A stretch of 64,000 nt of DNA, from positions 62,001 through 126,000 of the forward strand of contig JAPZUF010000012.1 of NCBI GenBank assembly GCA_027533395.1. The letters run 5' to 3'. Made by a program: the position numbers and the translations under genes. Positions 42,641 through 53,207 of this stretch are shown here, in pieces. The DNA is from Cyclobacteriaceae bacterium. GTDB lineage: Bacteria; Bacteroidota; Bacteroidia; Cytophagales; Cyclobacteriaceae. Numbering within the stretch: the stretch's first letter is position 1; each line of letters starts with the position of its first letter. The notes below the pieces were generated by a model. That model was not told where the DNA came from and did no database searches. It saw only the letters and a list, made by a program, of their open reading frames with translations.

Positions 42641-45238
42641 TTAAACTTCTATGTTTTCAAAAACAAACTCAGTATCATCTTTTAAGTTTACATAAATGAT
42701 GCTATCGCGTTGAACTTTCCCGGATAACAATTGTTTGCTTAACTCATTTAATATCTCACGTTGGAATACACGCTTCAACGGTCTGGCTCCATATTGCGGA
42801 TCAAATCCTTGTCTCGCCAATCGCTCGCGTGCTTCGTCTGAGATTTCTAACTTTACTCCGTTTTCTTCTAATCGTTTAATTACCAGGTTGGCTTGTATAT
42901 CTACAATTTTTCTGATATCCGTTTTATTTAAAGGTTGGAACATGATGATTTCATCGATGCGGTTCACAAACTCCGGCCTTACTGATTTTTTCAACAAACT
43001 CACTACTTCTTCTTTGGTTTGTTCTAACACATCGAAATAGTTTGTATCGTTTATCTTCTCAAAATTTTCTTGTATCACTTGGCTGCCGATGTTGGTCGTC
43101 ATGATGATGATGGTATTTTTAAAATTAGCAACACGACCTTTGTTGTCTGTTAATCTTCCATCGTCTAACACTTGTAACAAAATATTAAAAACATCAGCAT
43201 GTGCTTTTTCAATTTCATCGAGTAACACTACGCTATATGGTCTTCTTCTAACTGCTTCGGTTAATTGTCCGCCTTCATCGTATCCAACGTAGCCCGGAGG
43301 TGCGCCAATCAGTCTGCTTACACTGTGTCGCTCTTGGTATTCGCTCATATCGATGCGCACCATGGCGTTTTCATCGTTGAATAAATATTCTGCTAATGCT
43401 TTCGACAATTCTGTTTTGCCTACTCCGGTTGTTCCCATAAAGATGAACGAACCGATTGGTCTTTTCGGATCTTGTAATCCGGCTCTGCTTCTTCGCACGG
43501 CATCCGACAGCGCTTGGATGGCTTCTCTTTGTCCGGCAACTCGTTTGCTTAACTCTTCTTCTAAGTGCAAAAGTTTTTCTCTTTCACTTTGCAACATTTT
43601 AGAAACTGGTATGCCCGTCCACTTGGCCACTACCTCTGCGATATCTTCTGATTCAACTTCTTCTTTCAATAAAGCTTGTTCCTGATTTTGCTTAACAGAT
43701 GCCTGCAAGGTTTGTAAATGCTTTTCAGCTTCTGTTAACTTTCCGTACCTGATTTCTGCTACTTTACCATAGTCACCAGCTTTCTCTGCTTGTTCTGCTT
43801 CAAACTTTAAACGATCGATGTTTTCTTTTTCTTTCTGTATCTGCTGAACAACATTTTTCTCACTTTCCCATTTTGCTTTTAATGAATTTCTCTTATCACT
43901 TAACTCAGCAATTTCTTTAGAGAGGATAGCTTCTTTCTCTTTGTCTTTTTCTCTTTTAATGGCTTCTCTCTCTATTTCTAATTGCATGATTTTGCGATTG
44001 AGTTCGTCTAACTCTTCTGGCATAGAATCCATCTCAATGCGCAATTTCGCTGCAGCTTCATCCATTAAATCGATGGCTTTGTCCGGCAAAAATCTTTCTG
44101 TGATGTATCTGTTCGACAATTCAACTGCTGCAATAACGGCTTCATCTTTGATGCGAACACCGTGATGCAATTCATATTTATCTTTAATACCACGAAGAAT
44201 AGAAATAGAATCTTCCACACCGGGCTCATCTACCGTTACTGCCTGAAATCTTCTTTCTAATGCTTTATCTTTCTCAATGTATTTTTGATATTCTTTTAAA
44301 GTAGTTGCACCGATGGTATGTAACTCACCACGAGCTAAAGCTGGTTTCAATAAGTTAGCAGCATCCATGGCGCCTTCTCCACCACCTGCGCCAATCAAAG
44401 TATGGATCTCATCAATGAACAAAATAATTTGTCCGTTTGAATCGCTTACTTCTTTAATAACCGCCTTCAATCTTTCTTCAAACTCGCCTTTGTATTTCGC
44501 GCCTGCAACCAATAAACCCATGTCTAGCGAAACGAGCGTTTTGTCTTTTAAATTTTCGGGCACATCTCCATTTACTATGCGTTGAGCCATGCCTTCCACA
44601 ATCGCAGTTTTACCCACGCCTGGTTCACCAACCAACATCGGATTGTTTTTCGTTCTGCGCGAAAGGATTTGTAATACTCTTCTTATTTCTTCATCGCGAC
44701 CTATTACTGGATCTATCTTTCCTTGTTTGGCTAATTCATTTAAGTTTTTGCTGTAACGCTCCAGCGATTTATATTTTCCTTCTGCATTGGCATCTGTAAC
44801 TTTTTGACCGCCACGCAATTCCTGAATTGCTTTTAACAGACTTTTGTATTCGTAGCCGGCATCTTTTAAAAGTTGTGCTGCTTTGTCTTTGCTTTGCAGC
44901 AAGGCAAGCATAAGATGCTCTACTGTAATGTATTCGTCTTTAAGTTGTCTTGCTTCTTTCTCTGCTTGTATCAAAACAGTATTAGCCGCTTGCGATAAAT
45001 AAGGTTGAGCGCCAGAAACTTTTGGAAAAGATTGAAGCAACTCATTGATTTTATTTTCTACTATGGATTGATTAACACCCAACTTCTTGGCAAGAAATTG
45101 ACTTGTATTTTCGTCTTGCTCAAAAATGGCTTTCACAATATGAGCAGGTTCGATGGCTTGTTGCTCCGCATGTTGCGTAAGTGCTGCAGCCTGCTGTAAC
45201 ACCTCTTGCGCTTTGATCGTAAATTTCTCGAAGTTCAT
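42641..45238 (-). CDS. clpB: ATP-dependent disaggregase ClpB
   Basis: An 865-residue Hsp100 chaperone that pulls proteins out of aggregates together with DnaK. The N-terminal Clp repeat domain (about 1-145) precedes AAA module 1 (Walker [14 protein letters not shown], near 205; Walker [14 protein letters not shown]). A coiled-coil M-domain (about 400-525) separates ClpB from ClpA and ClpC. AAA module 2 has Walker [15 protein letters not shown] and Walker [12 protein letters not shown]. The pore loop [10 protein letters not shown] is intact. Full family length and no frame problems. No HrcA/CIRCE palindrome was found upstream. Confidence 0.97.
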   Translation of the reverse strand: MNFEKFTIKAQEVLQQAAALTQHAEQQAIEPAHIVKAIFEQDENTSQFLAKKLGVNQSIVENKINELLQSFPKVSGAQPYLSQAANTVLIQAEKEARQLKDEYITVEHLMLALLQSKDKAAQLLKDAGYEYKSLLKAIQELRGGQKVTDANAEGKYKSLERYSKNLNELAKQGKIDPVIGRDEEIRRVLQILSRRTKNNPMLVGEPGVGKTAIVEGMAQRIVNGDVPENLKDKTLVSLDMGLLVAGAKYKGEFEERLKAVIKEVSDSNGQIILFIDEIHTLIGAGGGEGAMDAANLLKPALARGELHTIGATTLKEYQKYIEKDKALERRFQAVTVDEPGVEDSISILRGIKDKYELHHGVRIKDEAVIAAVELSNRYITERFLPDKAIDLMDEAAAKLRIEMDSMPEELDELNRKIMQLEIEREAIKREKDKEKEAILSKEIAELSDKRNSLKAKWESEKNVVQQIQKEKENIDRLKFEAEQAEKAGDYGKVAEIRYGKLTEAEKHLQTLQASVKQNQEQALLKEEVESEDIAEVVAKWTGIPVSKMLQSEREKLLHLEEELSKRVAGQREAIQALSDAVRRSRAGLQDPKRPIGSFIFMGTTGVGKTELSKALAEYLFNDENAMVRIDMSEYQERHSVSRLIGAPPGYVGYDEGGQLTEAVRRRPYSVVLLDEIEKAHADVFNILLQVLDDGRLTDNKGRVANFKNTIIIMTTNIGSQVIQENFEKINDTNYFDVLEQTKEEVVSLLKKSVRPEFVNRIDEIIMFQPLNKTDIRKIVDIQANLVIKRLEENGVKLEISDEARERLARQGFDPQYGARPLKRVFQREILNELSKQLLSGKVQRDSIIYVNLKDDTEFVFENIEV

Positions 45239-45379
45239 AATTGTATTGCTTGCATCGCTCGCTCAAACCACGAACCAATGCATTAAAATACCTGATTGTG
45301 GAAATTATGGCAGTTTATAAATAGAGATTTAAATCGATTGTTGCCTAATTGTCAATATGAATGAAAAATAGTCAGCTAA

Positions 45380-45387
45380 TAATTTTG
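45380..45387 (+). promoter_or_regulatory. -7 box of the helicase gene
   Basis: TAATTTTG matches TAnnTTTG and lies 17 bases before GTG 45405, which supports that unusual start codon. A -33 TTG at proper spacing is absent. Confidence 0.5.
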
Positions 45388-45404
45388 TAAATCGCAAAGG
45401 ATTT

Positions 45405-48400
45405 GTGCTAGCCGACAGAACGATATTTCATCATTATTTACATAGACTCACCCTTGCGCAAGGTGGTGGCCGACAATTGTTTTTACCTAAAATTTACACT
45501 GAACAAATGCTTGATGTGCAAGCGGCCAGTTTCGTGTTAGGAAAGCCAGGCTTTAACAGTTTAGCAGAATTAATCGAGAAAAAAGAAAGTTTTATTTGCG
45601 CAGAACATGATAGTCGTCTTGCTGCTAATAATGAAGTGAGCGAGCGATTAAAGAAAATAAAACGGGCCAATCAATTTATACTAGAAGAAAAAGGAACACA
45701 CGATTTATATGTTGGATGGCCTTTTGTTACCGGTTTGCTGAACGACCAAACTCCCATTCGTTGTCCGTTGTTGCTTTGGCCAGTTTCACTAGAAGTAAAG
45801 CAAAAAAAATGGCAAATCGCTTTGCGCGATGAAGAAGAAATCACTTTGAATCCAGCTTTTTTGCTGAGTTACTTTTCTAGCTTAAATAAAAACATTGATA
45901 ATACTTTATTAGATGTTGAATTTGATTTGTGGGAGAAAGACAGCACTGTGTTTCGCACCAAATTGTATCAATTGCTGCGCGATACAATGGATATTCATTT
46001 TAATCCTGAATTGTTTAGCGATCAACTTAAAAATTTTGAAACAACTACACGACAAGAATTTTTACAACAACACGAAACAGGAAAATTGAAACTACAGCCT
46101 CAAGCTGTGTTAGGAATTTTCCCACAAGCTGCTTCCCAATTAGTGGCCGATTATAAACACATCATCGAAAACACAGATTACGAAAATCTACACCAATTTT
46201 TTACTGCACTCCACCACGATAATCCTTCCTCAACAACAGAAGAAAATCAATATACACTTTTACAAAGCGATAGTTGGCAAGATGAAGTGCTGACTACTTT
46301 AAAGAATGGAAAATCTTTAGTTGTACAAGGACCACCCGGCTCAGGCAAATCGCAAATGATAAGCAATGTGATTGCAGATGCTTTGGCGAATGGCAAACGT
46401 GTGTTGATGGTTTGTCAGAAAAGAGTAGCGTTAGAAGTGGTTTACCAACGTTTGGCAGCGTTTGGTTTATCCAATTTTATTTCGCTTGTGCACGATTTCA
46501 GAGCTGGAAGAAATGCTGTAACCGAAAAAATAAAAAATCAGATTGAAGATGTTGAGCAATATCGTGTAGAAGACAGGCAAACAAGTATCATCAAAAGCGA
46601 AAGACAATTCATCAGCCTCAGCAGAAGAATACAAGAATTGGTAGATTTTTTTGAAGAACATAAAATAGCATTACTGGATGAAAGTAGTTATGGTATTTCT
46701 GCAAAAGAGCTATACCTAACAATTGATACAACGGTACCTCGTGTTTCGTTAAGACAAGAATATTCTTTTTTCGATGTAGCGAAATTACAAGCCTTAAAAA
46801 GGAAAGCCATTCGCTACATCAAGTTTGCCGAAAAATTTGAATATACCAATTACGCCTGGAAACACCGCGTTCCTTTTGTGAGTGGCACTTTGTATGAGAA
46901 AGATGACCGAGCGGATGCTATTCAAGAAGTGATGATTAAAAAAATTGCATGGCAAGAAACACTCGAACCGTATCAATTTTCAGCAACCTTGTTAGAATTA
47001 TTACAACAAACAACCGAAGAAAAAGAAAAACTAAAACAGTTTCAACAGTTATTAAACGATGAAACTACCCTTCGGTACTTCAATCATCTTTTAACACAAG
47101 ATGCAGAAACAATTAGTTCACTTTGGTTGGATAACAAAAAATTAAATTGCTTAAACTGTTTTGAAGGAGAAAGTCTGGAGGCCAATCTGGCTGTGCAAGA
47201 CTTGGGAAATGTTCAACAGATTTTGCAGAACAGAATGGAAGCAGAACGAAAGAGTTTGATACATCTTTGGTTTTGGCAATGGTTTTCGAAAGATAAGATC
47301 ACACTTCAAAGATTATTGGTACAACACCAATTGAAACATACAACAGAAGATTTACTTAGATTAGAAAAGAAAATAGATAATCGTTTAAACTTCGAACACC
47401 ACGCCACAGCCTTGAAACAAACAGCTTGGTTAATCGACTTCCCTTCAGTTATTGAGCAGAAGAAAATAGAGCATTGGTTCCACCAACAGAAGAATGCCAT
47501 TCGTGCTTTAGAGTTGTTTCATAAACTTCCAGTACTTCGTCAGTTTAACTATCAAACTGTATCTGCAATACAAAAAGATTTAGCAGTAATACTACACATC
47601 AGTGATGAATACGAAAGTAACTTATCAAATTGGCAGCAGCACGTCAGTAATATTCAGATTAGTAGATTGTTTCATCAACAAAAGGAAGGAAGCATTTTGT
47701 TAGAAACACTCGAAAGAGATTTTAACGACTTAGTGGCCTTTGATCAACTGAAGCAAGATCTATCCTTTGCAGAAAAATCGGTGATGGATAAAGTCATAGA
47801 AAGTTTACCTCAGCTTAATGAAGCAAGTGCAATTCAATCGATAGAAAATTCTATTCAAGCTGAATGGTTGGAACACATCGAAAGAAAATATCCCATTTTA
47901 ACACATACAACCTCAGATAATTTTGAGTTGCTTCAGCAAGAACTGCAGCAAGCCATTCAAGAAAAATTACAGCTCTCCTCCATATTGGTTAAGACCAAGT
48001 TAAGAGAAAGAGTTTATCAACCGATTCAGTTTAATCGATTGAACAACGCTATTACCTATCGAGATTTACATCATCAAGTTTCGAAGAAAAGAATGCGTTG
48101 GCCGTTGCGTAAAATTGTGCAACAATACAAAGATGAAGTTTTTGAACTCATTCCTTGTTGGCTTACTACACCGGAAGCAGCCTCCGCTATTTTTGCTCAA
48201 GAAAAGCAATTCGACTTAGTCATATTTGATGAAGCTTCTCAATGTTTTGCAGAGCAAGCTTTTCCTGCAATGTATCGCGGTAAACAAATTTTAGTAACGG
48301 GTGATCAGAAGCAATTGCAACCCAATGATTTATACAGCATCAAAGAACAACATGAAATAGATCATCCGGATGCGGAAATAGAATCTTTACTACAAATAGC

Positions 48401-49343
48401 TGAGCGTTATTTGCCTTCCATCATGCTGAAAGGACATTACCGCAGCAAGCACGAAGCTTTGTTAACTTTTTCTAACCAGCATTTTTATAAAAACCAATTG
48501 AACATGCTGGCTGATTATACTGCACAAAAAAGAGAAAATCCTTTGCATTGGATAAAAGTAAATGGAACTTGGGAAAAACAAAGTAACCTAATCGAAGCAG
48601 AGAAAATTGCTGAATTGTTATTCGAACTTCATCAGCAACATCCTCAAAAAAGTATAGGCGTTATCACGTTTAATATTTGGCAACAAGAATTGGTCTGGCA
48701 AAAAGCTGAGGATTATTTCTTATCTCGAGGTGCTAATTTACCTGCACATCTTTTTGTTAAAAACATTGAAAACGTACAAGGAGATGAGCGCGACATCATT
48801 CTCTTTTCAGTTGGCTATGCGCCAGATAAAAATGGAAAAATGAATCATCATTTTGGTTCGTTGAGTATAGATGGTGGAGAAAACAGATTAAATGTAGCCA
48901 TTACACGTGCACGTGAAAAAATTTATGTTGTAAGCAGTATAGAACCAGAAGAACTTAAAGTTGACCAAACATTACACATCGGACCTAAGTTATTGCGGGC
49001 TTATCTTCAGTTTGTAAAAAATCAAATGATAAATTCATTTACTTCTCAAACAGAAAATCTTAAAAATGGAAATAGTTATCTCTCTTCTAAAATAGAAAAT
49101 GAAAAATTAGTAGGCAGTCCGTGGCCACTGGTTAATTTACTTGTGCGTGATAATCAAACTTATAAAGGAGCGTTGCTTACCGATGATGATAACTTGGCTT
49201 TGCATCTGTCTGTGAGAGCTTTTTACGCCTACCTCCCAACTTTATTGCAACATAAAAACTGGAAGTATCAATACATCAACAGCAGGCAGTATTTTATGCA
49301 ACCCAAAGAGATAGAAACTAAAATCAATCGCTTGCTTAATTAA
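45405..49343 (+). CDS. Large SF1 (UPF1-like) helicase/ATPase
   Basis: A 1312-residue cytosolic protein starting at GTG 45405. The N-terminal part (about 1-290) contains a segment CPLLLWPVSLEVKQKKW like that preceding the motor in DUF4011-type helicases. Walker A is GPPGSGKS (about 309-316). A long helical insertion (about 380-900) follows, then Walker B FDEASQCF (about 941), motif III LVTGDQKQLQP, and the late SF1 motifs VQGDERDIILFSVGY and NRLNVAITRAREKIYVV. No nuclease domain is recognised at the C-terminus. RNA or DNA substrate is unknown. Some related large SF1 ATPases act in phage defence, but no defence partner genes are present. Confidence 0.85.
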   Translation: MLADRTIFHHYLHRLTLAQGGGRQLFLPKIYTEQMLDVQAASFVLGKPGFNSLAELIEKKESFICAEHDSRLAANNEVSERLKKIKRANQFILEEKGTHDLYVGWPFVTGLLNDQTPIRCPLLLWPVSLEVKQKKWQIALRDEEEITLNPAFLLSYFSSLNKNIDNTLLDVEFDLWEKDSTVFRTKLYQLLRDTMDIHFNPELFSDQLKNFETTTRQEFLQQHETGKLKLQPQAVLGIFPQAASQLVADYKHIIENTDYENLHQFFTALHHDNPSSTTEENQYTLLQSDSWQDEVLTTLKNGKSLVVQGPPGSGKSQMISNVIADALANGKRVLMVCQKRVALEVVYQRLAAFGLSNFISLVHDFRAGRNAVTEKIKNQIEDVEQYRVEDRQTSIIKSERQFISLSRRIQELVDFFEEHKIALLDESSYGISAKELYLTIDTTVPRVSLRQEYSFFDVAKLQALKRKAIRYIKFAEKFEYTNYAWKHRVPFVSGTLYEKDDRADAIQEVMIKKIAWQETLEPYQFSATLLELLQQTTEEKEKLKQFQQLLNDETTLRYFNHLLTQDAETISSLWLDNKKLNCLNCFEGESLEANLAVQDLGNVQQILQNRMEAERKSLIHLWFWQWFSKDKITLQRLLVQHQLKHTTEDLLRLEKKIDNRLNFEHHATALKQTAWLIDFPSVIEQKKIEHWFHQQKNAIRALELFHKLPVLRQFNYQTVSAIQKDLAVILHISDEYESNLSNWQQHVSNIQISRLFHQQKEGSILLETLERDFNDLVAFDQLKQDLSFAEKSVMDKVIESLPQLNEASAIQSIENSIQAEWLEHIERKYPILTHTTSDNFELLQQELQQAIQEKLQLSSILVKTKLRERVYQPIQFNRLNNAITYRDLHHQVSKKRMRWPLRKIVQQYKDEVFELIPCWLTTPEAASAIFAQEKQFDLVIFDEASQCFAEQAFPAMYRGKQILVTGDQKQLQPNDLYSIKEQHEIDHPDAEIESLLQIAERYLPSIMLKGHYRSKHEALLTFSNQHFYKNQLNMLADYTAQKRENPLHWIKVNGTWEKQSNLIEAEKIAELLFELHQQHPQKSIGVITFNIWQQELVWQKAEDYFLSRGANLPAHLFVKNIENVQGDERDIILFSVGYAPDKNGKMNHHFGSLSIDGGENRLNVAITRAREKIYVVSSIEPEELKVDQTLHIGPKLLRAYLQFVKNQMINSFTSQTENLKNGNSYLSSKIENEKLVGSPWPLVNLLVRDNQTYKGALLTDDDNLALHLSVRAFYAYLPTLLQHKNWKYQYINSRQYFMQPKEIETKINRLLN

Positions 49344-50652
49344 AAGAAGCTTTTGTTTCCATGGTTTCAGCGTGTTGACTGATATCCAAGCCTAATTTTT
49401 CTTCTTCTTTGCTTACTCTCAATCGCGTTATGCTTCCAACGATTTTAAAAATCAGGTAAGCACCACCAAAGGTAAAGATGCCTACAATTACCAATGCTAA
49501 TAAATGATATTGTAAAGTACTATAGTTACCAAACACTGCACCTACATCTTTCGCAAATACTGCCGTTAAAATCATACCTACAATTCCGCCCACACCATGG
49601 CAGGGAAATACATCCAGTGTATCATCCAAACTGGTTTTATTCTTATAATATACGGCAACGTTACTTACCAAAGCAGCTACAAAGCCGATAAAAACACTTT
49701 GTCCTAAGCTAACAAATCCTGCCGCAGGTGTAATGGCAACCAAACCGACCACTGCGCCAATGCACGCACCCACCGCAGAAATTTTTCTTCCTACTAATGC
49801 ATCGAATAAAACCCAGGTAAGCATAGCCGAAGCAGATGCCATGTTGGTTGTAGCAAAAGCTTGTACAGCTAAACCATTTGCTGCCAAAGCTGAGCCGGCA
49901 TTAAAACCAAACCAACCGAACCACAACATACCAGTGCCCAACATGATAAAAGGAATGTTAGCAGGCTGATGCATTTTTACTTCGCGCTTACCCAACACAA
50001 AAGCTCCGGCCAGTGCAGCAAAGCCGGCCGACATGTGTACTACTGTTCCACCAGCAAAATCCAAAACTCCCCATTGGCGCAAGAAACCTTGCTGGTGCCA
50101 GGTCCAGTGTGCCAACGGTGCATATATAAGTAAAGCAAATAAAACCATGAACAATAAGTAACTTGTGAACTTTACCCTTTCTGCAAAACTTCCTGTGATT
50201 AATGCCGGTGTGATAATGGCAAACTTGAGTTGAAACAAGGCGAAAATTAGAAAAGGAATAGTAGGAGAAAAATCAGGATGAGGTGCAAGACCTACATTTT
50301 GAAAACAGAAATAGGTAAAAGGATTACCAATCAATCCGTAAAAACTTTCGCCAAAGGCCAGGCTAAAACCAACTAAATACCACAACAAACTGATCACACC
50401 TAAAGCAATAAAACTTTGGAGCATGGTAGAAACCACATTTTTCCAACTCACCATACCACCATAAAAAAAAGAAAGACCGGGTGTCATAAATAATACGAAA
50501 GCAGTGGCAACAATCATCCATGCCGTGTCTGCCTTATCGATTCCGACTGCAGTTTCTGTAGAAAATTCAACCGGTGCACCCCACATTGAAATAACTTGTA
50601 AAACAACCAAAATGGCGAAAATCAAAATCCAGCGTTTCTTAGGCTTGCTCAT
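49336..50652 (-). CDS. amtB: Ammonium transporter
   Basis: A 438-residue inner-membrane channel of the Amt/MEP/Rh family, with eleven expected helices. Family motifs include FYGGMVSWKNVVSTMLQ, DFAGGTVVHMSAGFAAL with the first pore His, GTGMLWFGWFGFNAGSA and FPCHGVGGIVGMI with the second pore His. The first segment (about 8-25) and the PVEFSTETAVGIDKADTAW loop look like a cleavable signal. ATG 50652 (MSKPKKRW) is preferred to 50757, whose extra residues are not protein-like. No glnK/PII gene accompanies it, unlike many amtB loci. The 3' end overlaps the helicase gene by eight bases. Confidence 0.94.
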   Translation of the reverse strand: MSKPKKRWILIFAILVVLQVISMWGAPVEFSTETAVGIDKADTAWMIVATAFVLFMTPGLSFFYGGMVSWKNVVSTMLQSFIALGVISLLWYLVGFSLAFGESFYGLIGNPFTYFCFQNVGLAPHPDFSPTIPFLIFALFQLKFAIITPALITGSFAERVKFTSYLLFMVLFALLIYAPLAHWTWHQQGFLRQWGVLDFAGGTVVHMSAGFAALAGAFVLGKREVKMHQPANIPFIMLGTGMLWFGWFGFNAGSALAANGLAVQAFATTNMASASAMLTWVLFDALVGRKISAVGACIGAVVGLVAITPAAGFVSLGQSVFIGFVAALVSNVAVYYKNKTSLDDTLDVFPCHGVGGIVGMILTAVFAKDVGAVFGNYSTLQYHLLALVIVGIFTFGGAYLIFKIVGSITRLRVSKEEEKLGLDISQHAETMETKASFN

Positions 50653-50855
50653 GTTTTTAGGGTTATTTTTAATCCTATTTATCTTAAAATTATAATTATT
50701 TATACAGATTAGGGTAAAAAAAGAATCATTTTTATCCGTAAACGATATTTTTATCAATTTTAAAGGTTCTTATGAAATCTATTTTATAAACCGTCCAGCA
50801 AAAAATTACAGACTGACGTTCACAATTGCTTACATTAGGTTTCTATTTCCCAACC

Positions 50856-52439
50856 ATGAAAAAATCGATTTTATTCTTAGCTAGTTTAACCTTTTCAATG
50901 GCCTTGCTCGCGCAAGACCGCGTAGCAAAAGCACCTGAATTAAAAGAAGGAGATGGCCCATATGCCCAATTAATCATTCGAGGTGTAACCGTTATCGATG
51001 GCACAGGTGCGCCACCTTTTGGCCCTGTTGATATTGAGATAAAAGGCAACCGCATTACAAAAGTGCAAGTGGTGGGCTATCCTGATGTTGCCATTAACGA
51101 AGAAGGAAGACCCAAACTGGAAGCCAATGGCAAAGAAATCAATGCAAACGGTATGTATGTATTGCCGGGCTTTATTGATTTGCACGGACACATAGGCGGC
51201 AGCCAAGCACCTATTGCAGAGTATGTTTTCAAACTTTGGATGGCACACGGCATTACGACCATTCGCGATCCTTCGGCAGGCAATGGTTTAGATTGGGTAT
51301 TGGATCAGAAAAAGAAGAGTGCAGCCAACCAAATTACAGCGCCTCGCATCCATGCCTACACCGTGTTTGGTCAGGGTGCAAAAGAAAAAATTACAACACC
51401 CGAACAAGCCAGGTTGTGGGTAAATGAAAACAAAGCCAAAGGTGCCGATGGTATTAAATTTTTTGGCGCACCTCCTGCTATTATGGATGCGGCATTGCGC
51501 GAAAACAAAAAAATTGGATTACGTTCTGCCTGCCATCACGCTCAGCTAGATGTTGCCAGGTGGAATGTTGTAAAATCAGCCGAAGCCGGATTAACCAGCA
51601 TGGAGCATTGGTATGGCTTACCCGAAGCTTTGTTTGTAAACCAAACCATTCAGGATTATCCAACAGATTATAATTATCAAAATGAACAACATCGCTTTGA
51701 GAATGCGGGCAAATTATGGAAACAAGCCGCAACGCCTTACTCTGAAAAATGGAATGAAGTGATGAATAGATTACTCGCTTTGGATTTCACCTTAGATCCA
51801 ACGTTTAATATATACGAAGCCAGCCGCGATTTACACAAAGCGCGCAGAGCGGAGTGGCACGAAGAATATACGCTACCACAACTATGGACTTTCTTTCAAC
51901 CGAATAGAAGAGCACACGGAAGTTATTGGTTTAACTGGGGCACCGAACAAGAAGTAGAATGGAAAAAGAATTATCAGCTGTGGATGACCTTCGTTAATGA
52001 ATATAAAAACAGAGGCGGAAGAGTAACCACAGGTTCTGACAGTGGATTTATCTTTCAAACTTATGGCTTTGCGTATATCCGAGAGTTAGAATTATTACGC
52101 GAATGTGGTTTTCATCCGTTGGAAGTAATTCGTTCAGCCACTTTGTATGGAGCACAAGCTTTGGGCGTAGAAAAAGATTTAGGTTCGATAGAAGTAGGTA
52201 AGTTGGCCGATTTAGTTATTGTAAGCGAAAATCCGTTAGCGAACCTTCAGGTATTGTATGGAACCGGAGCAGTAAAATTAAATGCTGATAATAAAGTAGT
52301 GCGTGCAGGTGGCGTAACCTACACGGTGAAAGATGGTATTGTATATGATGCAAAAAAATTACTGGCTGATGTTAAAAAAATAGTAGCCGATGAAAAAACC
52401 AGATTGAATTTTACCATCAAACAGCCGGGCGTTAATTAG
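50856..52439 (+). CDS. Exported amidohydrolase-family enzyme
   Basis: A 527-residue protein with a signal peptide (about 1-18) and an amidohydrolase (metal-dependent hydrolase) barrel. The N-terminal beta-sandwich begins LIIRGVTVIDGTGAPP. The first metal site is FIDLHGHIGG. Later candidate ligands are SACHHAQLD, SMEHWYGL and TGSDSGF, the last containing the catalytic Asp. The C-terminal LGSIEVGKLADLVIVSENPL closes the sandwich. Homologues are annotated as imidazolonepropionase-like or prolidase-like amidohydrolases; the substrate cannot be set. ATG 50856 is chosen for the signal peptide. Confidence 0.88.
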   Translation: MKKSILFLASLTFSMALLAQDRVAKAPELKEGDGPYAQLIIRGVTVIDGTGAPPFGPVDIEIKGNRITKVQVVGYPDVAINEEGRPKLEANGKEINANGMYVLPGFIDLHGHIGGSQAPIAEYVFKLWMAHGITTIRDPSAGNGLDWVLDQKKKSAANQITAPRIHAYTVFGQGAKEKITTPEQARLWVNENKAKGADGIKFFGAPPAIMDAALRENKKIGLRSACHHAQLDVARWNVVKSAEAGLTSMEHWYGLPEALFVNQTIQDYPTDYNYQNEQHRFENAGKLWKQAATPYSEKWNEVMNRLLALDFTLDPTFNIYEASRDLHKARRAEWHEEYTLPQLWTFFQPNRRAHGSYWFNWGTEQEVEWKKNYQLWMTFVNEYKNRGGRVTTGSDSGFIFQTYGFAYIRELELLRECGFHPLEVIRSATLYGAQALGVEKDLGSIEVGKLADLVIVSENPLANLQVLYGTGAVKLNADNKVVRAGGVTYTVKDGIVYDAKKLLADVKKIVADEKTRLNFTIKQPGVN

Positions 52440-52508
52440 TGATTGGTTGTTCGTTAATGGTTATTCGATGAATAGATAACAGATAGATTTTTTTTTATTG
52501 AATGAAAT

Positions 52509-52541
52509 ACAGCCTGCGATGTTTATCGTGGGCTGTTTTTT
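52509..52541 (+). terminator. Terminator after the amidohydrolase gene
   Basis: ACAGCCTGCGAT with a nearly perfect complement and a four-base loop, followed by T6. Located 70 bases past the stop. Confidence 0.8.
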
Positions 52542-52757
52542 AACAATAATTTAAATAATGGGTTATGTGAATTTATGTTTGATGTAAAAAAAACACCTCA
52601 ACCAAACTCTGACTAAACAGAATACAATTCTCAAGCTTTGTTCAGTTTGGAACAATTGAGAAGGAAAGCCTGAAATACTGGTAAGCAAAAGTAAGTTTAG
52701 ACTTTAGAGATCTATGATACTAAAAGATTAAATTTGGTTATTTAGTAAGTAATTTAC
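52542..52757. other. Intergenic region, no gene seen
   Basis: AT-rich DNA leading into an accessory pocket. No frame, hairpin or repeat of note was found. Confidence 0.5.
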
Positions 52758-53138
52758 TTAAGAAAAATCCATCTTCTTTCTCGTTTTTTTTATTATCATT
52801 CTTTTCTTGTATGTAAACAATCTAAACTTTTTTCCACTATAAGTTTTTATCTTAATTCTGTTAGGAATTAAAAATCCATAATATGGTTTAATCGATTCAA
52901 TGTCATAATAAGGAATAGAAAAGTTGAATTTTGATTTGGTATTATCTTTACAAATAAATCGCAGCGAGTCTGAGGTGAGAATTAATTCACCACGTTTCGA
53001 TTTAAACATATTTTCAAACATTCTATCGTCTCTTAAAACTTTTTGGCGGTAAATTATATTTTCGTTTTGAATTTGGCCAAAAACGTATAGGTGAATTAAG
53101 AGAATTACCGTTGATGCTAAAATTAATTTAATAGTCAT
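52758..53138 (-). CDS. Hypothetical exported protein
   Basis: A 126-residue protein. A hydrophobic N-terminus (LILASTVILLIHLYVFG) acts as signal or anchor. The rest is strongly basic, with a PH/GRAM-like ring of strands (RGELILTSDSLRFICKD, FSIPYYDIESIKPYYGF, NRIKIKTYSGKKFRLFTY) that resembles a GRAM or bacterial PH domain by pattern only. It is followed, in the same direction, by no partner. The neighbourhood is AT-rich and looks accessory. Function unknown. Confidence 0.65.
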   Translation of the reverse strand: MTIKLILASTVILLIHLYVFGQIQNENIIYRQKVLRDDRMFENMFKSKRGELILTSDSLRFICKDNTKSKFNFSIPYYDIESIKPYYGFLIPNRIKIKTYSGKKFRLFTYKKRMIIKKTRKKMDFS

Positions 53139-53160
53139 TTCTTTTTCTGTAAATATTAAG

Positions 53161-53196
53161 AAAACAGGGAATTTAATGAAATGTAAAATCCCTGTT
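53161..53196 (-). terminator. Probable terminator of the 53208 gene
   Basis: On the minus strand AACAGGGA and TCCCTGTT form a perfect 8-bp stem with an 18-base loop, followed by TTTTCTT. The large loop weakens the call. Confidence 0.6.
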
Positions 53197-53207
53197 CAAT
53201 AAAATTA

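Noticed and set aside
42735-45199. Several plus-strand frames of 64-110 codons
   Set aside because: They are antisense to clpB and arise from its codon use; clpB is intact and unambiguous.
45239-45404. CIRCE/HrcA or sigma-32-like heat-shock element before clpB
   Set aside because: No 9-9-9 palindrome of the CIRCE type and no other convincing operator was found.
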